The notes under the pieces: generated by a model
What the model saw: the letters and a program-made list of their open reading frames with translations, nothing else
What the model was told of the DNA's origin: nothing
Databases searched by the model: none
Shown: positions 9,713 to 17,923 of the stretch, one piece after another
How the letters are laid out: each line of letters opens with the position of its first letter
How positions within the stretch are numbered: position 1 is the stretch's first letter
Position numbers and translations under genes: made by a program
Source: Coemansia sp. RSA 1804
Lineage: Eukaryota > Kickxellomycota > Kickxellomycetes > Kickxellales > Kickxellaceae
Direction: 5' to 3'
Assembly (NCBI GenBank): GCA_027578815.1
Contig: JANBTH010000058.1
Span: forward strand, 1 to 43,809
DNA length: 43,809 nucleotides

Positions 9713-10466
9713 CTATGCCCAGAACCCAAATCCAGGATCGGGATCAGCAAACCCGGATCCAGACGCTGCATTGCTGCTGCTGTTGCGGCTGGCACCGCGC
9801 GCAGCTCCTGATCTGGAGCTGCGTCCCCTGCCTCTGCCGCTACTGCCGCCGCCGCCGCGCGCCTTTGATCTGCCGCGGCTCCTCCCGCGCCGAGTGGGCC
9901 CCGCCGAAGACGACGACGACGACGACGGCAGCGGCCGCTCCGGCGGACAAGACAGAAACGATGACCCGCCCATACCACCACGGCCACTGCCGCTGCCGCC
10001 TCCAAAGCTTGCGGAATCGTTCGAGCAGTCGCGAGCCCAATGGCCAGCCTGTCCGCATTTGAAACAACTAGACCCATTCCCGCTGCCGCCACCAGCCCCG
10101 CCAGAAGCAAAACCAGAGCCGGAACCAGAACCAGCTCCAGCTCCAGCTCCAGTGGAACGCCGCGCCATGTACGACTCAACCTCGTCCTCCCAGCAGATAA
10201 ACCCACACCCCTTGAACTCCCGGGTGCACAGATAGTACTTTCTGCCTTGGTTCGCACCGCCGGACTGCTTTGTCTTGAGACCTCCGTATAACCCGCATTT
10301 GCATTGGGGCTTTGTGGCAGACATGTGGTCTTCCTCGGAGCCGCTGTACACGCTTGGCAGCTGCTGGAGCTGGTTCTGATACATTCCGTAAGACGACGTC
10401 TGGGTGTGGTTCTGGTTCTGGCCATGGCCCTGATTGCTGTACCCGCTAAAGGACGTCGCTTGAGGG

Positions 10467-10513
<47 letters not shown>

Positions 10514-13057
10514 TGCCATCTGGATAAACCCACACTGTGCTTCCCGCGCCTTCGGACACACGTGAAACGGCCGGCCCTTGTTTGGGCCCTCGGTTGTGAC
10601 AACACGCCGAGCCGAGACAAGACCACAGCGACACCGCGGATTCGTGGCATTGTTCGGCACCACCGCTACCGCATCCATGCTGCCACTTCCTCCGCTGCCG
10701 TGGAAGGATGACGATGCTGGCGAGGATCTTTCGGAATGTGTTATTGTGCGGTGGCCGAACGCAGGGTTGCTCTGGAACTGATCGCCAACTTGTTGTTGCT
10801 GCTGCTGAGTTCCAGACGTTCCAGAGGACATTGCGCGCACGTCAAAGAACTCGTTGACCAGTTCGTCGCACCCGCGGATGCAGCCCTTGTAAACACTCGG
10901 AACGCCAGGCGGCACCGATCCAGGCCTGAACCGGATGTCAAGCAGTTTAGCCGGCCCCGCTGGATTCTGAGCACACGAGGGGCAATCGTCGGCACTAACA
11001 CTAATTTCCACAACGATGTCAGGCACCCACAGCACGCGCTTGCACTGCGGATATAGGGTGCAGCCAACCATCCACCCGCCGTTGGCTCTGGCTCGCAGCG
11101 CCAGGCTCCCGCCGCCTCCTGCATCTTGGTTCCTGCCACTGCTACACCCAGGGCACGCGCATACTCGGGCTCCACTCGAACCGCCAGACCGAGGCACCCA
11201 CGCAGCACTCGTATCGGCAATCGGCGCCTCCTGGAGACACCGACTCAGTGCATCCTCGAGCTTCACGATATCATTCGTCGATTTCTCGTACACTGCCTTG
11301 TAGAGCCGGATGCTGTCGCTCACAACGCTTTCCTTAGATTTGGCGCCCTGGCAGATCAGTTTCAGCTCCCGCTCGGTCTCGCGACGCAGATAGGGCTTGG
11401 ACAGCGACAGCTCTAATCCGACTGCGTCGTATCCCTCGACAAGTCCGATTCCAAGCGTCGATGGCGTCAGCGTGTTGTCGGGCGCCTTGAATATGTACTC
11501 GCGGTCGATGATCTTCTTGATATGGTCCGCGTGGGTTGCGTCGGTGCCGATTCCGTTCTTGTCCATGATATCTACAAGATCCGCATACGACAGCAGCTTG
11601 GGCGCAGTGGTGGATCCCGCGCGCATCTCCAGCGTTGTAGGCGCAAAGGTCTCGCCCTGCGTGTATACAGGAACCGTTGACTCGGACCACCGGTCGTAGG
11701 GATAGATATCCAAGTAATTGCGCGCAACAATCATCAGACCCTTTGTGCTGAACTGCTCGGCTCCCACAACCACAGCCTCAACCTCCGTCGCCTGGCCTTT
11801 GGCATTCTCCGAGCAGCATGCCAGAAACCTGCGCACCACAAACTCGTACAGCCGCTTGTCGTCGCCCTCCAGATTGGCTGCCATTGCCACCGGATGGATT
11901 GGCGGATGCGCCTTATCGTTGCTCCGTCCTTGCCGCGGCCACAGAAACCCGCCGCCGTTGGCAAGCTTTTCGGCATACTCGGCAAGCGGCTGGTACTGCG
12001 TCAGCTTGGCCACTATCCCACGCAAGTCCATGCCGGCGTCAAACTGGTCGGTCTCGGTACGCGGGTAGCTGAGAAACCCTTTGTTGTACAATGACTCGGC
12101 AACGGCCATGATTCTGTCGGGCGCCATGCGCAGGTACCGAGCGCAGCACTTCTGCAGCTCCACCGTGGTAAGCGGCAGCGGCCGCCACTTCTCCTTTGGT
12201 CGGGACCGCACAGACGTGATCTGAGCCAGCACGGGCTGGCGTGCCATGCATCGGGCATAGAACGCAAAACACACCTCCTGGTCGAACAGCTTCGTTCGCT
12301 TCCACGAGAACACCGCATGGCCGTCGCCCTCCTTTGTGTGGTCCATGTACAGATACCAGAACGGCTCGGGAACAAAGCTCTCGACACGCAGGAACTGGTC
12401 GACAACAAACCCAAGCGTCGGGAACTGGCACGGGCCGTAGCTGATCATCTTGTCGCGCACCGCAGCAAACCGCGACCGCAGCCTGAGGGTCTGGAATCTC
12501 GTGAGCGCCGACCCGATGCGCAGATCCAGCTCCGTGCGGGCCTCCACCGCATCGACCTGGCGACGATCCAGATCGCGCGGGTTCTGCATCGCGCCGTGGA
12601 TCTCCTGCGGAAGAACCGACGAAAAGTGCGCGCGCCTGACCACGATCCGCGAATTGACCGCCGTGCAAAGCTCCGCGATCTCGCCGCCAATTCCCTCGCC
12701 CTCGCGATCGCAATCGGTCCATATATACAGGTGTGTGGCGGTCCGCGCTTCCTTTTCAATGTTCTTTGCCACGGCTTTGCCGTTGTCGTCCACGTGCTTG
12801 ATAACCGCTGCCGTGAACAGATCGGCCGGATCGCACGAGTGCCAGCTCCGCATCGATTGCGGAAAGTCCATGCTCTTGATGTGTCCGCTCACCGATGTCA
12901 TTGTTGCTGGCACAAATTGCCCCCCGATACGGTACTCGAAGTCGTAGTTCTTGTTGTATGTGCTCATGCCATGCCGCATGCTCTGTCGGCCTTGTCCGAG
13001 TATCTGTACTATGGCTTTGGCCTGGGACGGCTTTTCGGCCACGCACAGAACACGCAT
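9713..13057 (-). CDS. TOP3A: DNA topoisomerase III alpha
   Basis: Type IA topoisomerase that works with a RecQ helicase and RMI1 to dissolve double Holliday junctions. 1114 residues, one exon. N-terminal TOPRIM domain starts MRVLCVAEKPSQAKAI; its acidic metal site WTDCDREGEGIG is near 113-124. Gene-3 core with catalytic Tyr331 in GFLSYPRTETDQF. DILxKxGIGTDATHADHI fits the 'GIGT' loop. The C-terminal region carries a Cys4-type finger (about 640-690), a first GRF-type finger from Cys809/Cys811 (CRCGLVSAR ... GRPFHVCPKA), a polyglutamine run near 850-865, a second GRF finger from Cys919/Cys921 (CKCGLYGGLKT ... KYYLCTREF), a CCHC zinc knuckle at about 998-1011 (CFKCGQAGHWARDC) and an Arg/Gly/Ser tail. 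The layout is like animal TOP3A and unlike yeast Top3, which lacks the long finger tail. The first ATG fits the conserved start. Confidence 0.97.
10471..10510. repeat. CTG/CAG trinucleotide repeat encoding polyglutamine
   Basis: About 13 uninterrupted CTG units on the plus strand, read as CAG (Gln) in TOP3A between its two GRF fingers. Pure repeats of this length are usually length-polymorphic. Confidence 0.95.
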
Positions 13058-13071
13058 TTCATTGAACCAAA

Positions 13072-13103
<32 letters not shown>

Positions 13104-13420
13104 AAAAAAGGAGAATTCGAATAAAAGAGAAAAGAGAATTAACAAGAGAGGAACAGGATATTTAACAAAAGAAAACGGGATAATATGAATTTGCTCTTGC
13201 AGAAACAGAGAAAAAAGTGCTGCGCAAAATAAATTAGTAAATAAATAAACAGGCTTCGGACATTATTACAGTGTGTCGCGTTCAAGCAAGCTTATTTTTT
13301 TCGTTATGAGTAGCATTTGTTTTTCTTTTATTCTTTTCACCTTTTTTTTACATTTGCGTTTAGTTATTCATGAATTAATTATAAATCCTTGACTTTGTTG
13401 TAGACACACGCTAGAGAGAA
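13058..13420. other. Divergent promoter TOP3A/HAUS1
   Basis: About 360 nt, very AT-rich, between two divergent genes. It begins with the AAAG microsatellite near the TOP3A start and holds A- and T-rich runs. No gene in it. Confidence 0.5.
13071..13104. repeat. (AAAG)n microsatellite
   Basis: Eight AAAG units, directly upstream of the TOP3A start codon (13057). On the TOP3A strand it is a TTTC pyrimidine tract in the 5' leader. Confidence 0.95.
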
Positions 13421-14386
13421 ATGAACACTACCACAGATAGCAGCGGCGCATCCTTGGTAGGATGGGAAGTGCTAGACAAGTGGCTCAAGGACCTGTACGC
13501 ACCGGACCAGCTCCCACCACTAGTATCCAGCAGCTCATCCACACCACAGCTACACCGGGAACTCAGCCGGCTCTACACAACCAGCAGCATCATCCGCGAG
13601 TCGCAGAGCATAGTAGCGCAGATCCAAGCGGAATCGACACTAGAGTACACGGCGCTTTCCGCCCGGCTACACAAGATCCTGCAGCCCCTGCGACTGGTTC
13701 CAGCAGACCTGTCGCCGGCGGCAAGGGACGCGCTGTCGGGGCTGTCGCAGTTGGCGTGCGAACTCGGCGGCGTTTCGGATCTGCGCGTAGAGTCGTTTGA
13801 ACGCGCGGTGGCGGCCAGAACTATCGAGCAGTTCGAGAACAGCTTGCGCGCGGAGAAGGCCCGAGACCAAACCAGGGCGCTGCGTCAGAAGATAAGCGAG
13901 TCCCAGGAGAGGCAGCGGAGACTGCGTGCGCTTCTTGATTCCCGGCAGACGGAGTCGGCGGTCGAGGAGCAGAAAACGCGCGAGTGGCTGCGCAATTCTG
14001 CCATCGTTGCGCAGAAGACCAACGAGTACCGGGCGCGTCTGGATCAAATGATGGCGGAGGATCAGAAGGAGGAGGCCGGTAGGGCTGGAGGCAGGAGGAT
14101 AGTGACGTTGCGTGACACTCGTGGTGGCAGCAACGGAGTCGTGGAGTATGCGCAGATCAAGGAGCTGGATGCCACGGTCAACGAGTTGCAGGGCGCTGTT
14201 GATGAGCGCAGGGCTGCGTGTGCTGGCTACTCGGCGCTGCCGCCCGATATACAGCTGGCCTATCTCAATCTGGAGGAGGCGCGCCAGACGTTGGAGCAGC
14301 TGCGGGTTGACTGCGAAAGAGCTGTGGCTGCTGCGTTTGACACGCCTCCGGTCATTAGCACTAGCAGCAGGAGGCGTGGTATGTGA
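13421..14386 (+). CDS. HAUS1: HAUS augmin-like complex subunit 1
   Basis: Augmin recruits gamma-tubulin to existing microtubules in the spindle. 321 residues, one exon. The N-terminus has the HAUS1-type motif VLDKWLKDLYAPDQLPP (17-33). After that the protein is nearly all helix: heptad-like coiled coils at about 130-205 (RTIEQFENSLRAEKARDQTRALRQKI ...) and 235-305. The end PPDIQLAYLNLEEARQTLEQL (271-291) corresponds to the conserved 'P-x-LA-x-x-x-IEEA' segment of animal HAUS1. Similarity is of pattern rather than high identity, so the call is probable, not certain; a different coiled-coil protein is the alternative. The last codons overlap a GTATGT donor (14377). Splicing to an AG at 14410 would replace the final Gly-Met with a short DGGNG tail; I cannot decide between them. 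TOP3A is divergent at 363 nt. Confidence 0.72.
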   Translation: MNTTTDSSGASLVGWEVLDKWLKDLYAPDQLPPLVSSSSSTPQLHRELSRLYTTSSIIRESQSIVAQIQAESTLEYTALSARLHKILQPLRLVPADLSPAARDALSGLSQLACELGGVSDLRVESFERAVAARTIEQFENSLRAEKARDQTRALRQKISESQERQRRLRALLDSRQTESAVEEQKTREWLRNSAIVAQKTNEYRARLDQMMAEDQKEEAGRAGGRRIVTLRDTRGGSNGVVEYAQIKELDATVNELQGAVDERRAACAGYSALPPDIQLAYLNLEEARQTLEQLRVDCERAVAAAFDTPPVISTSSRRRGM

Positions 14387-14608
14387 GGGATATAACGCGA
14401 TTAAAGCTTTAGACGGAGGGAATGGGTAGTATTTTTTATTTTTGCTCTGATCCGCAGTTGGCTCTTTTTTTCCATAAACCCCTTCCCTGCTTTGTTTCCT
14501 CCTTTTTTCTGTTTTCCTTCTCCTCCCCCCGTTTCTATTCTCCATTTTACCTGGCCCCATGTATATAGTGTTTCCATTCTTGCTGATTCTCTGACAGGCG
14601 TTATCACA

Positions 14609-15271
14609 ATGGAACAGAGGCAGCAGAAGCGCCGACGACTGTTCACCAGACGCGAGCTGCGTCGCCGCGGAACATACGTGGTGCAAGTGGGGACCCAGAA
14701 CGTCCTGCAGAAGCGCAGCGGCAGGTTCACGTATACGCAGGCCGAAGAACTAGCATCGCCTGTGGATAGTCAGGGCTCGGGATCGGGCCCCGCAGCTCCA
14801 GCAGATCCTGTGAGTGCCGAGGATGCGCGGCCCCTTGCTCCGCCGTCTGCACCAGACTCTATCACGTCCATTGCCACCAACACAACGGAGGCCGACAATG
14901 GTACTAATGGTGGTGGTGGTAGCAATAGCGGCGGGTGCCGTAAGAGGCACAGGCGGCTCAGCCAGCTGCATCGGCGGCTGGATTCGTCTGCACAGCAGCT
15001 CTCGCTGCCGCTGCCGCCGCCGCTGGACATTGACACCGATATCCTGTCGTTTCCAGAAGCCAGCACCGGTTCAAGACGCACTGGTGCTGGCGCTTGGTAC
15101 CAGAAGCACAGACGGCGCCAAACCCTTTCGCACAGCACTGCTGATACAATCCGTACACCGGATACCGCTGCTGGCAGCTCTAGGAGGAGACGAGCCCTTC
15201 ATCTCACTCCGCTGCACGCGGTATCCGAGAGACTCGGGTCGGCGGTGATGCGCAGAAAAGTAACACATTAA
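14609..15271 (+). CDS. Unrecognised basic, low-complexity protein
   Basis: 220 residues from the ATG at 14609; I do not recognise it. The N-terminal 50 residues look most constrained: MEQRQQKRRRLFTRRELRRR, then GTYVVQVGTQNVLQKRSGRF, a very basic helix followed by a strand-like stretch. The middle (52-110) is Pro/Ala/Ser/Gly/Asn-rich, and the rest has repeated Arg clusters (KRHRRLSQLHRRL, KHRRRQTL, SSRRRRALHL), which suggests a nuclear or nucleic-acid-binding protein. A CTGATTCT...ACAG string at 14583-14597, just before the start, resembles a branch site plus acceptor, so an upstream exon or 5' UTR intron is possible. Third positions are G/C-rich like its neighbours, which supports it being real. 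HAUS1 ends 222 nt before it; lipoyl synthase converges from 80 nt downstream. Confidence 0.6.
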   Translation: MEQRQQKRRRLFTRRELRRRGTYVVQVGTQNVLQKRSGRFTYTQAEELASPVDSQGSGSGPAAPADPVSAEDARPLAPPSAPDSITSIATNTTEADNGTNGGGGSNSGGCRKRHRRLSQLHRRLDSSAQQLSLPLPPPLDIDTDILSFPEASTGSRRTGAGAWYQKHRRRQTLSHSTADTIRTPDTAAGSSRRRRALHLTPLHAVSERLGSAVMRRKVTH

Positions 15272-15350
15272 TTCACTACCTCCATTTCAATCAGCTCTGT
15301 TTTTGTGCTATAAAAGACTCTATATAAATAAAGAACCTGTCCTATCTAAT

Positions 15351-16745
15351 TCACAGTGGTGCTCTCCTGGAAGAAGAGGCATCCTCGATCTTCTTTCTCT
15401 CCTCCGTCGCAATGGTGGCGGCAATGTCGCGCATACTCGCTGTTGTTGTTGCGGAGGAAGAAGCTGAGCCCTGGAGCCGGCTCTCTGCTCCAGCAGCCAA
15501 CGAGGAGGAGCCGCCGGCCTTGGTAGCAGCAGCAATAGCAGCAGCTGCATCGCTGCGCTTCTGCAGAATCTCCTTGATGAAGAACTCGCCAGCCTTGTAC
15601 GACGACCTGACAAGAGGGCCGCTTGCAGTGTACAGGAAGCCGAGCTGGTTGCCAACGGATTCCCAGTGCGCAAACCTGTCGGGCGTCACGTACTCGTGAA
15701 CCTTCATATGCCGCTTGGTTGGACGCATGTACTGGCCCAGCGTCACGATATCAACGCCAGCCGTGCGCAGATCCCGCATCGTTTGCAGAACCTCATCGTC
15801 TGTCTCGCCAAATCCCAGCATAATCGACGACTTGGTCAGCAGCGTCGGCTTTGTCTTCTTCACATGCTCGAGCACAAACATCGACTGCGCGTACTTTGCT
15901 CTGTGATCGCGCACGGCTCCCTGCAGACGCTCGACGGACTCTATGTTGTGCGCATAGACGTCGAGGCCCGAGAGCGCAACGGGCTCGATCAGATCAGCGC
16001 GACCCAGAAAGTCGGGCGTCAGACACTCGATCATCATCTGCGGAGCTCTCTCACGAATGCTGCGCACGGTCTGGGCGAAATGAGCTGACCCAAAGTCCGG
16101 CAGATCGTCGCGATCCACCGACGTAAGCACCACGTAGTCGAGCGCCCAGGCAGCCAGCGCCGTAGCCACGTTCTCGGGCTCCATCGGATCCAGCGGAGCC
16201 GGAGCCCTGCTGGTCTTGACCGAACAGAACCGACATCCGCGCGTACACGTGTCGCCCATTATCATTATTGTGGCCGTCGCGGTGCCGTGCTTGCCGCCGC
16301 CCCAGCACTCGCTCATGTTCGGGCACCGCGCCTCCTCGCACACCGTGTGAAGCTTGAGGTCCCGCAGCGTTTTGCGGATCTTGGTGACGTTGCCGCCCGT
16401 TGGGATCTCGGTCTTCAGCCACTGCGGCAGCCGCACTCGCGCTCTTTCGCGTCCGCCTGCCGCTGTGCCGACCTTTGCTAGCAGCTCGTCTGTTGTCAGC
16501 GGATCCTTGAGCCCTCCGCCGACAAAGTCTGCGAACCCCGGCCCGTTCTTCAATCTGCTTGCAAACTCCGTCCTGCTGCGCGCCTGGCCCTTGCCTTTGT
16601 TGTTGCTATTGCTATCGGATGGCGACGACGACGATGGAGTTGTCTCTGACGCAAACGCGCGCAGTGCGCCAGGGATCCTCCAGGCTGCAAGCAACCGCTG
16701 CTGCTGCTTTGCCGCTGCGGTCCGACCGAGAGACAGGGCATTCAT
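15351..16745 (-). CDS. LIP5: Lipoyl synthase, mitochondrial
   Basis: Radical-SAM enzyme that inserts two sulfurs into octanoyl chains on lipoyl-dependent proteins. 464 residues, one exon. The presequence MNALSLGRTAAAKQQQRLLAAWRIPGALRAFAS is Arg/Ala-rich. Both [4Fe-4S] clusters are intact: auxiliary CEEARCPNMSECW with Cys136, Cys141, Cys147, and the radical-SAM site CTRGCRFC with Cys167, Cys171, Cys174. Conserved DYVVLTSVDRDDLPDFGSAHFA, VTLGQYMRPTKRHMKVHEYV and the C-terminal VRSSYKAGEF, which supplies the auxiliary-cluster Ser, are all present. After that a 70-residue Ala/Ser-rich tail (from about 395) is longer than usual and probably disordered. It uses octanoyl-ACP-derived substrate, linking it to the ACP and reductase genes in this window. 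Confidence 0.97.
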   Translation of the reverse strand: MNALSLGRTAAAKQQQRLLAAWRIPGALRAFASETTPSSSSPSDSNSNNKGKGQARSRTEFASRLKNGPGFADFVGGGLKDPLTTDELLAKVGTAAGGRERARVRLPQWLKTEIPTGGNVTKIRKTLRDLKLHTVCEEARCPNMSECWGGGKHGTATATIMIMGDTCTRGCRFCSVKTSRAPAPLDPMEPENVATALAAWALDYVVLTSVDRDDLPDFGSAHFAQTVRSIRERAPQMMIECLTPDFLGRADLIEPVALSGLDVYAHNIESVERLQGAVRDHRAKYAQSMFVLEHVKKTKPTLLTKSSIMLGFGETDDEVLQTMRDLRTAGVDIVTLGQYMRPTKRHMKVHEYVTPDRFAHWESVGNQLGFLYTASGPLVRSSYKAGEFFIKEILQKRSDAAAAIAAATKAGGSSSLAAGAESRLQGSASSSATTTASMRDIAATIATEERKKIEDASSSRRAPL

Positions 16746-17125
16746 TGTGGAGGTGATTTAGCAATTTCCACCTTTTGTGTGTTGAAGAGATAATATAATA
16801 GTAAAGTAATAAAGCAACGAGGGAGAAAATAGATAAAAATGTTGGTGAGCGGAGGAGAGAGAAAACAGTGGGCGTTGTAATAATATTCGCCGCATTAAAG
16901 ACAGCCACGACGGTACCAAGGTTATTATACTTTTTTTTCTCTCCCAGTCAATGCTGTATGCGCATATTTTTGTTTTTGAACTCGGTGACTCCACCAATAT
17001 CGTAACCATCTTTTCCTCCGTTTTTCATTTGGCAAGGCCTGAAGCGCAAAGTCTCCGCGCAATAAATAAGGAGGTTCAAAGAGTTTATTGTACAGTCAAA
17101 GAGGAAAGGAAAAAAAGCTAAATAA
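16746..17125. other. Spacer upstream of lipoyl synthase
   Basis: About 380 AT-rich nt between two minus-strand genes, holding the LIP5 promoter side and the 3' region of the next gene (an AATAAA on the minus strand is not obvious). No gene or repeat recognised. Confidence 0.5.
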
Positions 17126-17500
17126 CTAGCGTGTGTGCTCAAGCTTGTCCAGCTCATCTTTAAGATCGTCAATCTTTGCCTCTGTTTCCAGACGCACTTC
17201 GTCGAAATACAGCTTGCTCCAGACGGCCTGGAAGGTCATGTACGTCAGCGCGCTCCACAGAAAAAGCGTGGCCACTGGTTTTCCGTACGCTCTGAAGACG
17301 CCGATTTCCTCGGCTCTCTCCTTGGAATGCCCACCGGTGTTGCTACTATTATTGTCTTTGCTGGCTTCAGAGTTGTGCTGATGTTGGTCAAGCGCATTGT
17401 GCGAGGAGGGCGTGTAGAACCGGTGTGCTGTTTGGAGCTTTGCCCTTGTGCTGAACGCACGCTGGCCGAGACGGTATACACTAGAAGTATATTTGTGCAT
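17126..17500 (-). CDS. Small mitochondrial inner-membrane protein, INA17-like
   Basis: 124 residues. The N-terminus (MHKYTSSVYRLGQRAFSTRAKLQTAHRFYT) is a good matrix-targeting presequence. A single membrane span follows at about 73-95 (KPVATLFLWSALTYMTFQAVW), then a charged coiled-coil-like C-terminus (EVRLETEAKIDDLKDELDKLE). This order matches fungal INA17, a subunit of the inner-membrane assembly complex that helps build the peripheral stalk of F1Fo-ATP synthase. The resemblance is of architecture and a few residues, so other small single-pass assembly factors are possible. Asn/Ser/His-rich linker at 34-58. It is divergent from UTP17 with 423 nt between the starts. Confidence 0.6.
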   Translation of the reverse strand: MHKYTSSVYRLGQRAFSTRAKLQTAHRFYTPSSHNALDQHQHNSEASKDNNSSNTGGHSKERAEEIGVFRAYGKPVATLFLWSALTYMTFQAVWSKLYFDEVRLETEAKIDDLKDELDKLEHTR

Positions 17501-17923
17501 TATCAGCGATTGTTACCAGAGAAGGCGAATTGGGATTGGGCTTCTTTTCAAAAGAACGGGAAAAGAGGAAAAAAGGCAAGTTTGCTCGTTTGCTTCCCCA
17601 TTTTGTGACTCCTTTTTTCGTCTTTCCTTTGGGAGTTTCCTCAGCAAGGCTGTATTGTTACATCAGTAATATGCGCTACAATCGCTGATCGGCAAATCCG
17701 TAGATATGTGGCTAGATCTAATGAATCAACGGTGCAAAAAAAAAATAATGAAAAAAAGCGCATATGCTGTTGCTTGATGTTTCTCTTTTCTTGCACTCGC
17801 TTTTCCTCGTTAACTCAATTCCTTCTTACACTCCTGACCACCACCGCCTTTTCCCCCTCGACTACCAATACTACCACTACTACTACTACAACTACTATAG
17901 ATAGCTTTTCATCCATCCCAAGG
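17501..17923. other. Divergent promoter INA17-like/UTP17
   Basis: About 420 nt. Contains an A9 run near 17740 and an ACT/ACA trinucleotide stretch at about 17864-17898 just before the UTP17 start. The UTP17 reading frame stays open upstream (to 17708), but that extension is Thr-repeat and lacks coding character. Confidence 0.5.

Noticed and set aside
13667..14686. 339-codon minus-strand open frame
   Set aside because: Antisense to HAUS1 and the next gene; no recognisable domain.
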